9,525 nt of DNA from contig JACMOJ010000262.1 in assembly GCA_014378085.1 (NCBI GenBank), forward strand, positions 1 through 9,525, given 5' to 3'. Shown here in pieces: positions 1 to 7,466 of this stretch; positions within the stretch are counted from its first letter, which is position 1, and every line of letters begins with the position of its first letter. Source of the stretch: Burkholderiales bacterium (lineage in GTDB: Bacteria > Pseudomonadota > Gammaproteobacteria > Burkholderiales > Usitatibacteraceae). A program made the translations under genes and the position numbers. The notes below the pieces were generated by a model. That model made no database searches. It saw only the letters and a program-made list of their open reading frames with translations, and was not told the origin of the DNA.

Positions 1-1989
1 ACGCGACCCGATTCCCAGCGCCGTGAAGCCGAGTGTGATGGTGCAGGTGTTTGCCGTCGGTGGGGGCGGGATCGAATTGCCGCGACAGGTGTCGGTGATC
101 GAGTAATCGCTTGGTGAGCCGCCTGACAACGGAATGCTGCTGATGACAAGCGGATTGGCGCCAGTGTTGGTCACAGTGATCGTCTGATTCGGTGACGCGA
201 CTTGGCCCTGTATGACGTTGCCGAAGTTGAGCGCGTTGGAAGAAAGGGAAAGGCCCGTCGCGGCAGGTGCTACGGCGGTACCCGTCAGCGGCACTTGTGA
301 ACTCGATGTCACGCCACCTTGCGTCACCGTTAGATTCGCTGTTCCAGTGAAAGTACCAGAAGTGCCAGACGTGAAGCCAACTTGAATGTTGCAGCTTGCT
401 CCATTGCCGATGGTCTGTCCCGCGCACGCATTCGCCGGGGCGCCAACACTAAAAGTCGCTCCCGTCAGCGTCACAGGCGTCAAGCCAAATGCGAGGCTCG
501 CCCCAGAGGTGTTGGTGACGCTGATCGTTTGAAATTGTGTCGCCCCCCCGGCGGTTGCACTGAACGCTGTGAATGTCGGAAGTATGGAGTTCACGCCGGT
601 GCCCGGCGTGAAACTAAACGGCGTGCGATATACGTCACTCAACTCCGACGTACCGATCGTATTCCTCGTTAGCGTCACCGAAGGGTTGGGCACGATTGAG
701 AGGTTGAATATGTCGAATGGCTTCCCGGGACTGGTGTCGATCGCGTTAGCCGAATAGGTGGAACTCGGTACGTAAAACTGCGACTCCGCCACCGTCGGCG
801 CAGTTGTATTTCCATACAAATCGATGCGGTGAAAACTATCGAGCACGGGATTAAACGTACCAATGACCTTTGTTTTTGTCGCCGTGTATTCGACGGCGGT
901 GATGGTCGGCTTCTGCAAACTGCTATTACCAGTCGCGTTGGTATTGATCGCCTTCGCACCATTTGCCGCAATTCCGTTCTCCGAAATCAGGTTGTTCGTC
1001 GCGCAGCCATCAACAAACACACCCGACCCAGCGTTGAACTGTATTCGGTTGCCGTACACATCAGCGCCCATCGCGACTGGCGCGCCGCATGGGTTCGCGA
1101 GAATCTCAAGTGCGCCGTTGCCACCGCCCGTGACCGTGTTGCCACCGGAACGATTGCCGCCCAGCATGTTGAACCACACCCTGAACGCGGTTGCGGGTGC
1201 AAAAACTTGGATGCTGGCGAGCGTGTTGCCGGTAATTAAGTTTGTATTTGCCGCCCCACCTGCGCCTATATACGTTCCGCTCCCACCCGCTAACTTGATT
1301 CCCGCAAATCCATTGCCATAGGCGGTCATGCCCCCTGGGTCAGTGCCGATGTAGTTGCCGTAAATGCGGGCACTGTTGCCCGTAATGAAAATGCCTTCCT
1401 GCTGGAAGGAACGAATGGCGAGCCCTTTTACGGTGACGAGGTCGCCAGTAATCGTCAGCCCGCGGCTGGCGCCGGCAATCGTGCCATTCAAGATAATCTT
1501 GATGTTTGCGTCATTGCCGGAGGGCGTCGCAGTGTTGACGTTTACGCCGGTCGTATTTGCGGTTGCGCCCGACTGCGAGTAGCCGTCGATCACGGTGTTT
1601 GCACAGCTAACCGCAGGTAGCGCCACCGAAGGCTGAATGGTATGTGGCCCGGCCCCAAAGATGATGAAATTGATGGTGAAGGGACTAAAGGGCCCGTAAC
1701 AGTTGATCGCCTGATATTCCAGAACTTGACGCAGCGTGCCCGAAACTGCCGGACCGCCGTAGTCCAGATTGTTCGTGACGGTCAATGTCGTTTGTGCAAA
1801 CGCCGGGGTCAGCGAAGTCAGCGCACTTGCCACCAAACCGAGCGCCATCACCGCGGTTGCGGCACGCATCGCGGCGCGCGATTTGCGCTGCGCCCCGCGT
1901 TGGAGGGACATCGGAGCGGCGATTGGCCCGCTGCAATCAGCGCCGCCACTTACTACCTCATCGAATACGGATCGAGCAGATGTGTTCAT
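1..1989 (-). CDS. Exported right-handed beta-helix protein with choice-of-anchor D domains (C-terminus beyond the window)
   Basis: The frame is open for 663 codons from an ATG at 1989 to base 1, so the stop lies to the left of the window. Residues 41-65 form a signal peptide (MRAATAVMALGLVASALTSL, then TPAFA, cleavage after AFA). Residues 66-360 look like the parallel beta-helix type found in CSLREA-like proteins: an early GTLRQVLEY motif, then TINF, GPHTIQP and VIDGYSQSGATANT, then Asn/Gly-rich rungs such as IYGNYIGTDPGG and NLITGN. Residues 360-460 form a short beta domain (VIGTFNP, RIDLYGNTTA). Two choice-of-anchor D (ASPM/SPD-2/Hydin-like) Ig domains follow, at about 470-572 and 580 to the edge (ALNFGNVIQGQ, TITVTNTGANPLVI, paired Cys). 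The ATG at 1989 is preferred because GAGG sits 6 bases upstream; the ATGs at 1911 and 1869 lack one. This start puts 40 residues before the signal peptide. It is probably a secreted or surface structural protein; no catalytic motif was recognised. Confidence 0.85.
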   Translation of the reverse strand, partial: MNTSARSVFDEVVSGGADCSGPIAAPMSLQRGAQRKSRAAMRAATAVMALGLVASALTSLTPAFAQTTLTVTNNLDYGGPAVSGTLRQVLEYQAINCYGPFSPFTINFIIFGAGPHTIQPSVALPAVSCANTVIDGYSQSGATANTTGVNVNTATPSGNDANIKIILNGTIAGASRGLTITGDLVTVKGLAIRSFQQEGIFITGNSARIYGNYIGTDPGGMTAYGNGFAGIKLAGGSGTYIGAGGAANTNLITGNTLASIQVFAPATAFRVWFNMLGGNRSGGNTVTGGGNGALEILANPCGAPVAMGADVYGNRIQFNAGSGVFVDGCATNNLISENGIAANGAKAINTNATGNSSLQKPTITAVEYTATKTKVIGTFNPVLDSFHRIDLYGNTTAPTVAESQFYVPSSTYSANAIDTSPGKPFDIFNLSIVPNPSVTLTRNTIGTSELSDVYRTPFSFTPGTGVNSILPTFTAFSATAGGATQFQTISVTNTSGASLAFGLTPVTLTGATFSVGAPANACAGQTIGNGASCNIQVGFTSGTSGTFTGTANLTVTQGGVTSSSQVPLTGTAVAPAATGLSLSSNALNFGNVIQGQVASPNQTITVTNTGANPLVISSIPLSGGSPSDYSITDTCRGNSIPPPPTANTCTITLGFTALGIGSR

Positions 1990-1992
1990 GAA

Positions 1993-3246
1993 CTACCTCA
2001 CTGACATCAGGTTCCCGCGCGTCGCAGGCGCGCGCGGTGATTGTTTTGCGACTTGGTATTCGCATAACCGAACCGCGTCACTCAAGGCGGCGTCGGGCGA
2101 ACAGTGTTTGTATCGCTCAGCGAAAGCAGTGGCGCTTTCCCTGAAGGTTTCAGTCGTCAACAGTTGGTCGAGCAAGCGGCCAAATTTCGGATTTCGTTCC
2201 GTTGGCAGGACTTGTATTGCGGCGCCGGTTTTCACTGCCAATTCGGCGACCCGGGCTTGCTCCCAATGATTAGGCAGCAGCATTAGCGGACAGCCGGCTA
2301 ACAGCGTTTGTAACGTTAGGTTGTGGCCGGCATTGGAGACAACGAGTTTCGCACTTGGCAGTACGGTTGCGATATCAACTGCACTCTCCAAGAATGTGAG
2401 CCTGTCCACGAATTTTTTTGCCAGCGCATTCCGCAGCGCGGGGGTCGCGTTGGGCATAAAGACAAATGTCGATTCATCTCGCTTGGCCAATGCAGCAAGC
2501 AAGGGATCGATGTTTGCGTTGTGCCGGAGGTAGACAAAAATCTCCCCGGCACATGCGGTCTTGGCGGCCACAGAAGACGCGCTCACCGGCGGTAACATGC
2601 CGAGGTAACTCGCGTCGCGGCGAAACTCGCCAAAATGATCCAACTCGGCAAACGTGCACAATAACGACGGAACGTTGTGGTACATATCCATCGTAAACTG
2701 CCGTCGCGCAAATCCATGACTTTTCATCACCGCGTTGATAGTGAGCAACGCCCGATCCTCGCTTACCGCAAGCCGTTGCTCCACACCGGAATACCAAGGC
2801 CGGATTAGCGGGGCGGGCGAAACGGCGACCGGGCAGTAAAAGCCGGAGCCAATCGCAATATCGGCGATGCCAAGCGATTGCGCGGCGAGGTGACTGGCGG
2901 GAGCGCCGCTGCCGATCACCAAATCTGGCTGCCAGGTTTGCATAAAGCCGAGCCAGGAAGAAAAAATTCCATTTAGGGTCGGCTCGTACCCGTAACCGTG
3001 CTGGAGTAGTAACTCGGTGGTGCTGAAGGACTGCGCCTCTAGCTCCGGGAAGATGGCCATACAAACCGGTGCCTGTAGCAGCATGGCACCTGATGCCCTT
3101 ACACGCGCCCCAACCTCGGCGGTGTTACGTGCCGGGACCGCAGTTTCCCAGCCACGTGCTTTAAGCGATTCAAGCAACGCGAGGTAGGGCACCACGTGAC
3201 CACTACCCTCACCATTCTCCCAGCAGAAAAGTACTCGTTTATTCAA
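1993..3246 (-). CDS. GT-B fold glycosyltransferase, GT1/UGT-like
   Basis: A 417-residue protein, about the usual length for GT1/MGT-type enzymes, which transfer a sugar from a nucleotide-sugar donor to an acceptor in the cytoplasm. The N-terminal acceptor half opens with a Rossmann strand and a glycine-rich turn (RVLFCWENGEGSGHVVPYLA). His17 sits where family members carry the catalytic or acceptor-site His in a GH-x-x-P pattern. The donor half holds the UGT-like signature at about 303-330, with SNAGHNLTLQTLLAGCP followed by LPNHWEQ; Glu329-Gln330 match the usual terminal acidic/Gln donor-sugar contact. The common HGG form is changed to NAG, so the donor is not predictable. No signal peptide or membrane segment is evident. 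The start is TTG at 3246: upstream codons in this frame contain no ATG or GTG before a TAG at 3322-3324, and only a weak CGGA precedes it. It lies 32 bases after the FecR-protein stop. Acceptor unknown; a surface protein of the same operon or a glycolipid are both possible. Confidence 0.85.
   Translation of the reverse strand: MNKRVLFCWENGEGSGHVVPYLALLESLKARGWETAVPARNTAEVGARVRASGAMLLQAPVCMAIFPELEAQSFSTTELLLQHGYGYEPTLNGIFSSWLGFMQTWQPDLVIGSGAPASHLAAQSLGIADIAIGSGFYCPVAVSPAPLIRPWYSGVEQRLAVSEDRALLTINAVMKSHGFARRQFTMDMYHNVPSLLCTFAELDHFGEFRRDASYLGMLPPVSASSVAAKTACAGEIFVYLRHNANIDPLLAALAKRDESTFVFMPNATPALRNALAKKFVDRLTFLESAVDIATVLPSAKLVVSNAGHNLTLQTLLAGCPLMLLPNHWEQARVAELAVKTGAAIQVLPTERNPKFGRLLDQLLTTETFRESATAFAERYKHCSPDAALSDAVRLCEYQVAKQSPRAPATRGNLMSVR
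1996..1999 (-). promoter_or_regulatory. Ribosome binding site GAGG deciding the ATG at 1989
   Basis: On the minus strand GAGG lies 6 bases before the ATG at 1989 and inside the last codons of the glycosyltransferase gene, whose TAG occupies 1993-1995. The stop and the start are separated by 3 bases, so translation of the two genes is probably coupled. Confidence 0.6.
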
Positions 3247-3278
3247 GAGATAAGTCCGAAGAGTTTCCGACGCAGTTG

Positions 3279-5816
3279 TTAGCCACCTCGCCTCCGGAAC
3301 GCGATTGCGCCAGTGATGTTGCTATTGATGCTGTATTGCACACCCGCGCCCTGCCCCGTGCGTCCACTGAAAAAACCATCCAGACTGCCGGAAGCTGCGC
3401 CGCAGTTTGGCGTACACGTGATGTTGAGCTGTGTCGGTGCGGGCAACCCGACGCCAGGTGAGCGACCGGTGTTCGCCGCAAATGTCAGATCGCGGTAAAT
3501 CGCCATACCCGTCGCGGAGGCGTTCCATGTCTGATTGGCGACAGTGACGTTAAGAGAAGCATCTACTGTTCTGGCAGTGAAGTTTGCGTTCAACGTCGCG
3601 GTATTCATGGTGCCGGCGTTCCCACCAAGGTCCGTTGGCCGGGTCGAGCCTGCGACTTCATAGACACCCGTGCCCGTCAGCGGTAATGTGGTGGCGCCGG
3701 TTTGTGAGGTGCTAAAAATGTAGTGCAGGCTGCGGTTGTTCAGCGTCATGCTCGCGCCACCCACGTTGGCAGTTCCACCTGACCAGCGCCCCCATGAAAG
3801 CCCAGCGGTTGTGTCTGTTCCACTATCCAGCACCTGCGCAGAAACGACGGCATAGGTGCTGTTGCCATTGATGGTGCCGTCACCACGAGCAAACGGCCCG
3901 CGGAATGCGCTCAAGCGACCGGTGTTGTCACCCGTAACTTCGTCGGGACGATTAATCGTTGCGTAGGTCTGCGAGTAAGGTGATGCGACCAAAGACCCAG
4001 TCGGGTCTGAGATCAACCCGTAGAGAAACGGCGCGCCTGTATTCTGCGCAGGCCCTTGGAAAGCAACGATGCCGCTAACGCTTTGACGCGTTGCGGCGTT
4101 GTTATCGTTGAACGCATAGCCGAGAATGATTCCGGACAGTGTTGCACCCACAAAGCTGCCTTCCATCGTGCCACTCAAGCCTGAGTTGGCGGCAGAGGTT
4201 TGGCCACCAGCGGTGCGTGTGATGGTCAAGCCGAAACCCGTCAGTGTAAAGAAGGAATTCTGCGAAAACGGTACGTTGGTCGCCTGTAATGAATACACCG
4301 GCGCACTCGGTGTACCTGCCATCGATACGCCGAGTGTCGCGTTAAGCAGGCGCTGGGTGAAATTAACGCTTAGTGTGGCTGAAGTGAGCGTGCCGGTCGC
4401 GCCGGTATTGTTGGTCGGCGTGGTCGCACCAATACGTGAGTAGGAAACCGTGCCAGTCAAGACGTCAGACAAATGGGCCGGATAACCTGAACCACCATAA
4501 GCAAAGTGGGTGGTAGCGGCGGCACCACTGTAAGAGCCGAAGCCTGCAAAGTTGACACTTGCGGGGTTGCTCCAACGACCAATGGTGATTGACGAGTTGT
4601 TACCAATGTCAAAGGTCTGTGACTCTGCCACACTGCCACCGCTGACACTCGCCGAAGTGCCCGCCCCGCCGCCGACTGACGTGAAGCCGCGCAGATTGGC
4701 ACCTTCAAGGCTGACACCCGAAGGAGCCGCCTGTCCGGAATACGTTGTGCCGCCACCGGCCATGACGATATCGCGCAGCCCGGATGGGTCAACGGTGATG
4801 ACCACCGGTGACACAATATTGGTGCCGATGGTGGGATTGGTAGGATTCGTAATTGGGTTGCTCGCCGGCAAGGTGTTGGGCAAGTTGGAGGGAAGTCCAG
4901 AGCCGCCCGTGCCAGAGCCCGTGCCTGAGCCGCTACCCGAACCACTGCCGCTGCCAGTGCCGCCCGTACCACCGCTACCCGTCCCGGTGCCGCCGCTAGG
5001 GGGGTCATTGGATCCGGTACCTCCGCCGGTGCCGGTGCCGGAGCCGGAGCCGGAGCCGGATCCGGAACCGCTACCACTACCGCTGCCAGTGCCGCCGCTT
5101 GGCGGGTCGTTTGAGCCCGTGCCACCGCTGGAGCCCGTCGAACTGGTTGCAGCCTTGGTGGTCATCTGTGAACCAGATGCCACTAGACCCGGCGGCGTTG
5201 GAATTTTTTCAGGGGGCTTGTTGGCTTCAATTTTGATGGTGTCATTCGGCCGCGTGACAACCGGTGCAAACCTGCCATTGATGTCCTGAACGACGTGGGC
5301 ACCTTCGATGGTGTGATTGAGCGTCACCCCATTTTCCTCCTGTAGGATATTGCCTGAGCCGCGAATACCAACGGTCGCCGCGCGTGTCTTCATTACATAC
5401 TTGTCCCGGTTCGATGCCGTCAGCAATCCGGTGAAACTACGCAGAGTCCCCTTTAACAAATTGAGTACAGCCCCCTCCTGACCAGTGGGTGTACGCTGAT
5501 AGCGTTCGACGATCAGTTGGGAGCCGGAGCGCAACGATAATTTAGCCTGATCGATCATCGCCAGCTGCGCCATTCCGTCCTCTTCGGTGATGATGCGATC
5601 GCCGGGATTAACCTCCGTGCCGCGTTGCGCAACGCGCCGCTGTCCGTTGGTTTCGACATATACGGTACCCGCCACGTAGGTGAAGGTGCCACTCGCGGCA
5701 ATGGCGATTTGCGGGAGCAAAAGCGCACTAACTAACACGGCAGCAACTACCCAATCCAGACCGTGCCGACTAGGTTGTTCTTGGTCGCAGATCGCAAGTG
5801 TTGGTGATCGAATCAT
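3279..5816 (-). CDS. Secreted FecR-domain protein with Gly/Ser linker and two tandem TbpB-like beta modules
   Basis: An 845-residue protein. Residues 1-40 are a signal peptide (hydrophobic WVVAAVLVSALLLPQ, cleavage near AIA-A40) with no lipobox Cys, so it is predicted to be exported but not lipidated. Residues 66-155 match a FecR domain: GTEVNPGDRIITEEDG, an SLRSGSQLIV strand, NLLKGTLR, and MKTRAATVGIRGSG as the usual vxTpxAxxGvRGT ending. There is no cytoplasmic DUF4880 region, so it is not a classical FecR anti-sigma regulator. Residues 225-310 form a Gly/Ser/Thr linker with a duplicated unit. Residues 398-590 and 657-843 are two copies of one beta-rich module (GRWS; SATLSVNFTQR versus TATLNANFTAR; then G-x-x-x-G-x-F-x-G and GxIAF closing strands). 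The closing pattern resembles the C-terminal barrel of TbpB-like, Slam-dependent proteins; this is inferred from pattern only. It lies 25 bases after the TPR/beta-barrel gene, which may export it. A ligand is not predictable. Cys801 and Cys805 are the only cysteines in the mature modules. Confidence 0.85.
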   Translation of the reverse strand: MIRSPTLAICDQEQPSRHGLDWVVAAVLVSALLLPQIAIAASGTFTYVAGTVYVETNGQRRVAQRGTEVNPGDRIITEEDGMAQLAMIDQAKLSLRSGSQLIVERYQRTPTGQEGAVLNLLKGTLRSFTGLLTASNRDKYVMKTRAATVGIRGSGNILQEENGVTLNHTIEGAHVVQDINGRFAPVVTRPNDTIKIEANKPPEKIPTPPGLVASGSQMTTKAATSSTGSSGGTGSNDPPSGGTGSGSGSGSGSGSGSGSGTGTGGGTGSNDPPSGGTGTGSGGTGGTGSGSGSGSGSGTGSGTGGSGLPSNLPNTLPASNPITNPTNPTIGTNIVSPVVITVDPSGLRDIVMAGGGTTYSGQAAPSGVSLEGANLRGFTSVGGGAGTSASVSGGSVAESQTFDIGNNSSITIGRWSNPASVNFAGFGSYSGAAATTHFAYGGSGYPAHLSDVLTGTVSYSRIGATTPTNNTGATGTLTSATLSVNFTQRLLNATLGVSMAGTPSAPVYSLQATNVPFSQNSFFTLTGFGLTITRTAGGQTSAANSGLSGTMEGSFVGATLSGIILGYAFNDNNAATRQSVSGIVAFQGPAQNTGAPFLYGLISDPTGSLVASPYSQTYATINRPDEVTGDNTGRLSAFRGPFARGDGTINGNSTYAVVSAQVLDSGTDTTAGLSWGRWSGGTANVGGASMTLNNRSLHYIFSTSQTGATTLPLTGTGVYEVAGSTRPTDLGGNAGTMNTATLNANFTARTVDASLNVTVANQTWNASATGMAIYRDLTFAANTGRSPGVGLPAPTQLNITCTPNCGAASGSLDGFFSGRTGQGAGVQYSINSNITGAIAFRRRGG
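3288..4625 (-). repeat. Tandem duplicated beta module in the FecR protein
   Basis: Protein-level repeat. Copy 1 spans residues 398-590 (4047-4625) and copy 2 spans residues 657-843 (3288-3848). Aligned blocks include ITIGRWSN/LSWGRWSG, GTLTSATLSVNFTQR/GTMNTATLNANFTAR, LNATLGVSM/VDASLNVTV, and LSGTMEGSFVG/ASGSLDGFFSG followed by SGIVAFQ/TGAIAFRR. The copies are clearly homologous but diverged, so the duplication is old. Confidence 0.75.
4887..5144 (-). repeat. Gly/Ser/Thr low-complexity linker with duplicated 14-residue unit
   Basis: Encodes residues 225-310 of the FecR protein. The unit GGTGSNDPPSGGTG occurs twice, at residues 231-244 (5085-5126) and 265-278 (4983-5024), a period of 34 residues or 102 bases. 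Between and after the copies lie runs of GS and GT dipeptides encoded by near-repetitive hexamers of the type ggagcc/gccggt on the plus strand. The copies differ at synonymous positions. It is probably a flexible spacer between the FecR domain and the beta modules. Confidence 0.85.
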
Positions 5817-5822
5817 GGTCTT

Positions 5823-5827
5823 TCCCT
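5823..5827 (-). promoter_or_regulatory. Ribosome binding site AGGGA of the FecR gene
   Basis: On the minus strand AGGGA is followed by 6 bases and then the ATG at 5816. It sits in the 25-base gap after the stop of the TPR/beta-barrel gene and supports this start. Confidence 0.6.
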
Positions 5828-5841
5828 AACAGGACGTACCG

Positions 5842-7221
5842 CTAAATCTCGCAGCGAATGGTTGATGACGCTTCTTGACGCGTGAATTCATAGATTGCAA
5901 TGTTTGATCGGTTGCGACTGGCCAGCCACTGTGCACGCATGCTGCAGCCAGCGCGGAAGCGCCAGTTCACACCAAGGGTGACGTCACTCAAAACATCCTT
6001 ACCAAACTCAACCGTGGTGGCGCGGGCAAAGCCGAATTTATCAACGCGATTAGTCACACCGATCGACTGGAAAAACGACAAGCGATCATTGGCGCTGAAC
6101 TGCACAAACGCACGTACGCCGGTCAGCTGTTTGGATTTATCCGTCACACCATCGGCTAACTTTCGCACTGCCCGATCGTTCGATCTAAACAGTGTCAACT
6201 GTGTGATGGGCGAGCCCTTCGCCGACCACGCGTTGAGCAGCGACACCGTGCCGACACTCGAATCGAAGTCTTCCGTGTTGTTTGTTGTGAAGCGCGTTTT
6301 GACGCCGATCAAACCGACCGACAGTTGTGTTGAGCTGGTTAGACCCATGCGATAGTCGGTGCTGGCGGTTGCGGCACGACGATCGTTGGTGGGTTTTGGT
6401 TCGCCTGGCGCATCGCCCTTTTGCCAGAAAGCGTTGTAGCCTGAGTTCAATCGTACTTGGTGGATCCCCCGCTCCCAGATCGCGCCAGCGCGGGCATCAG
6501 CTATCCCTGAATTGAAGGGCGCCTCCTTTCGATATCCTCGGCCACGAACGTCCCCGCCCAGATAACCATTCCACGACGCTGACAGCGGGAACAAAAAATC
6601 TGCCCCAATCGCCGCGCCGAGAAACGGCGCTTTGCGCTTTAAGGAATTGCCGGTTGGCAATACACCCGCAAGGTTGAATGCCTGCTGAACAGCCGAGGTA
6701 AAGTCGTTCGGCACACCAGTCAGATTGGTATCGTAACCGAGTGTGGTTTCACTCCACATCGCTAACTGACGGCGCGCTGCGATCCGCCGCTCTTCAATGG
6801 CGGCGAGGTATTTGTCGATCGCGTCCATCGCCGCCGCAGGGGGCGATAACGCCTTCAATTTACGGAACGTGCCCTCTGCCAAGTCGAGCGAACCGGCTGT
6901 GTAGTAGGCACGCGCCAAATCCAGCTGCGCCCCGAAGTTTCTTGGTTGTATCGCAAGCACACGCTCAAAGGCGATGATGGATTCGTCGACCTTGCCGCTG
7001 TCGAGCGCCGCCACGCCCAACAGGTAATCGTACTCGACGTTGCCAATGAGTTTGTCCTGCTCACCGATTAGCAGCATGTAGGCTTGTTTGGCATTCATCG
7101 CGGCAATCAAACGTTTTGCCTCTTCAAAGAGTTTGGTGTTGGCGAAGGTCGGATTGAGAAAACAAGTGAACACAATCACAAATCCGATCAAGGCTGATCT
7201 AAAACGGCTGAGGGCTTTCAC
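5842..7221 (-). CDS. TPR plus outer-membrane beta-barrel protein, Slam/type XI secretion-like
   Basis: The GTG at 7221 gives 459 residues. It is preferred over the in-frame GTG at 7299 and ATG at 7245 because GGAG lies 9 bases upstream and it yields a compact signal peptide (VKALSRFRSALIGFVIVF..., cleavage after TFA at about residue 27). Residues 30-150 are helical with two clear TPR units: 62-95 (YDYLLGVAALDSGKVDESII, ending in LAIQP) and 96-129 (AQLDLARAYYTAGSLDLAEG). Residues 153-459 alternate polar and hydrophobic residues with many aromatic girdle positions, opening with SETTLGYDTNLTGV and ending with SNIAIYEFTRQEASSTIRCE. A periplasmic TPR followed by a barrel of about 300 residues is the architecture of Slam (DUF560) translocators, which move TbpB-like cargo across the outer membrane. 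The next gene encodes a protein with TbpB-like modules. The C-terminal residue is Ile, not the usual Phe/Trp. It could instead be another TPR-linked porin-like protein. Confidence 0.75.
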   Translation of the reverse strand: MKALSRFRSALIGFVIVFTCFLNPTFANTKLFEEAKRLIAAMNAKQAYMLLIGEQDKLIGNVEYDYLLGVAALDSGKVDESIIAFERVLAIQPRNFGAQLDLARAYYTAGSLDLAEGTFRKLKALSPPAAAMDAIDKYLAAIEERRIAARRQLAMWSETTLGYDTNLTGVPNDFTSAVQQAFNLAGVLPTGNSLKRKAPFLGAAIGADFLFPLSASWNGYLGGDVRGRGYRKEAPFNSGIADARAGAIWERGIHQVRLNSGYNAFWQKGDAPGEPKPTNDRRAATASTDYRMGLTSSTQLSVGLIGVKTRFTTNNTEDFDSSVGTVSLLNAWSAKGSPITQLTLFRSNDRAVRKLADGVTDKSKQLTGVRAFVQFSANDRLSFFQSIGVTNRVDKFGFARATTVEFGKDVLSDVTLGVNWRFRAGCSMRAQWLASRNRSNIAIYEFTRQEASSTIRCEI

Positions 7222-7230
7222 TCCACTGAT

Positions 7231-7234
7231 CTCC
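7231..7234 (-). promoter_or_regulatory. Ribosome binding site GGAG deciding the GTG at 7221
   Basis: On the minus strand GGAG is followed by 9 bases and then the GTG at 7221. Neither the ATG at 7245 nor the GTG at 7299 has a comparable site, and both would add charged or polar residues in front of the signal peptide. Confidence 0.5.
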
Positions 7235-7420
7235 GTAAATATCATGCGGGACAATTTTTTGTTTTCATGAAATCGCGGATCTTGGGTACAGAGAAGCACC
7301 CGCCAGACACACCATAGTTGGTCAACGGCGTCAAATAGTTAAGCCACCAGTACTACCTTGTTTTTATTCAGAAAACCACGCCGATTGCCATTTTGACGAC
7401 GTTACTCCTCTGTGAAAAGA

Positions 7421-7437
7421 ATGTATACGTATGTATC
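7421..7437 (-). promoter_or_regulatory. Candidate -10 region for the operon
   Basis: The minus strand reads GATACATACGTATACAT, a direct repeat of ATACAT separated by ACGT, which also contains the palindrome ATACGTAT. TATACA at 7422-7427 is a fair -10 hexamer. No good -35 hexamer lies 16-19 bases upstream, so a promoter here would need an activator. It is placed about 200 bases before the first start codon of the operon. Weak evidence. Confidence 0.3.
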
Positions 7438-7466
7438 CGCAGGAGAGCTGAATTTTGGTTTTTTTG

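Noticed and set aside
863..1321. Plus-strand 152-codon frame with hydrophobic start
   Set aside because: It is antisense to the continuous beta-helix coding frame and shows no family features.
4552..5289. Plus-strand 245-codon frame rich in Pro-Glu-Pro-Val dipeptides, resembling a TonB-like linker
   Set aside because: It is the antisense shadow of the Gly/Ser linker in the FecR gene: Gly/Ser codons read as Pro/Glu/Leu on the other strand. No start signal, domain or signal peptide supports it.
5842..7299. Longer version of the TPR/beta-barrel protein from GTG at 7299
   Set aside because: It would add 26 polar residues ahead of a textbook signal peptide and has no ribosome site; the GTG at 7221 fits better.
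7378..7402. Possible leader peptide MAIGVVF on the minus strand
   Set aside because: Seven codons only, with the nearest AGGAG too far upstream and no attenuator-like structure after it.
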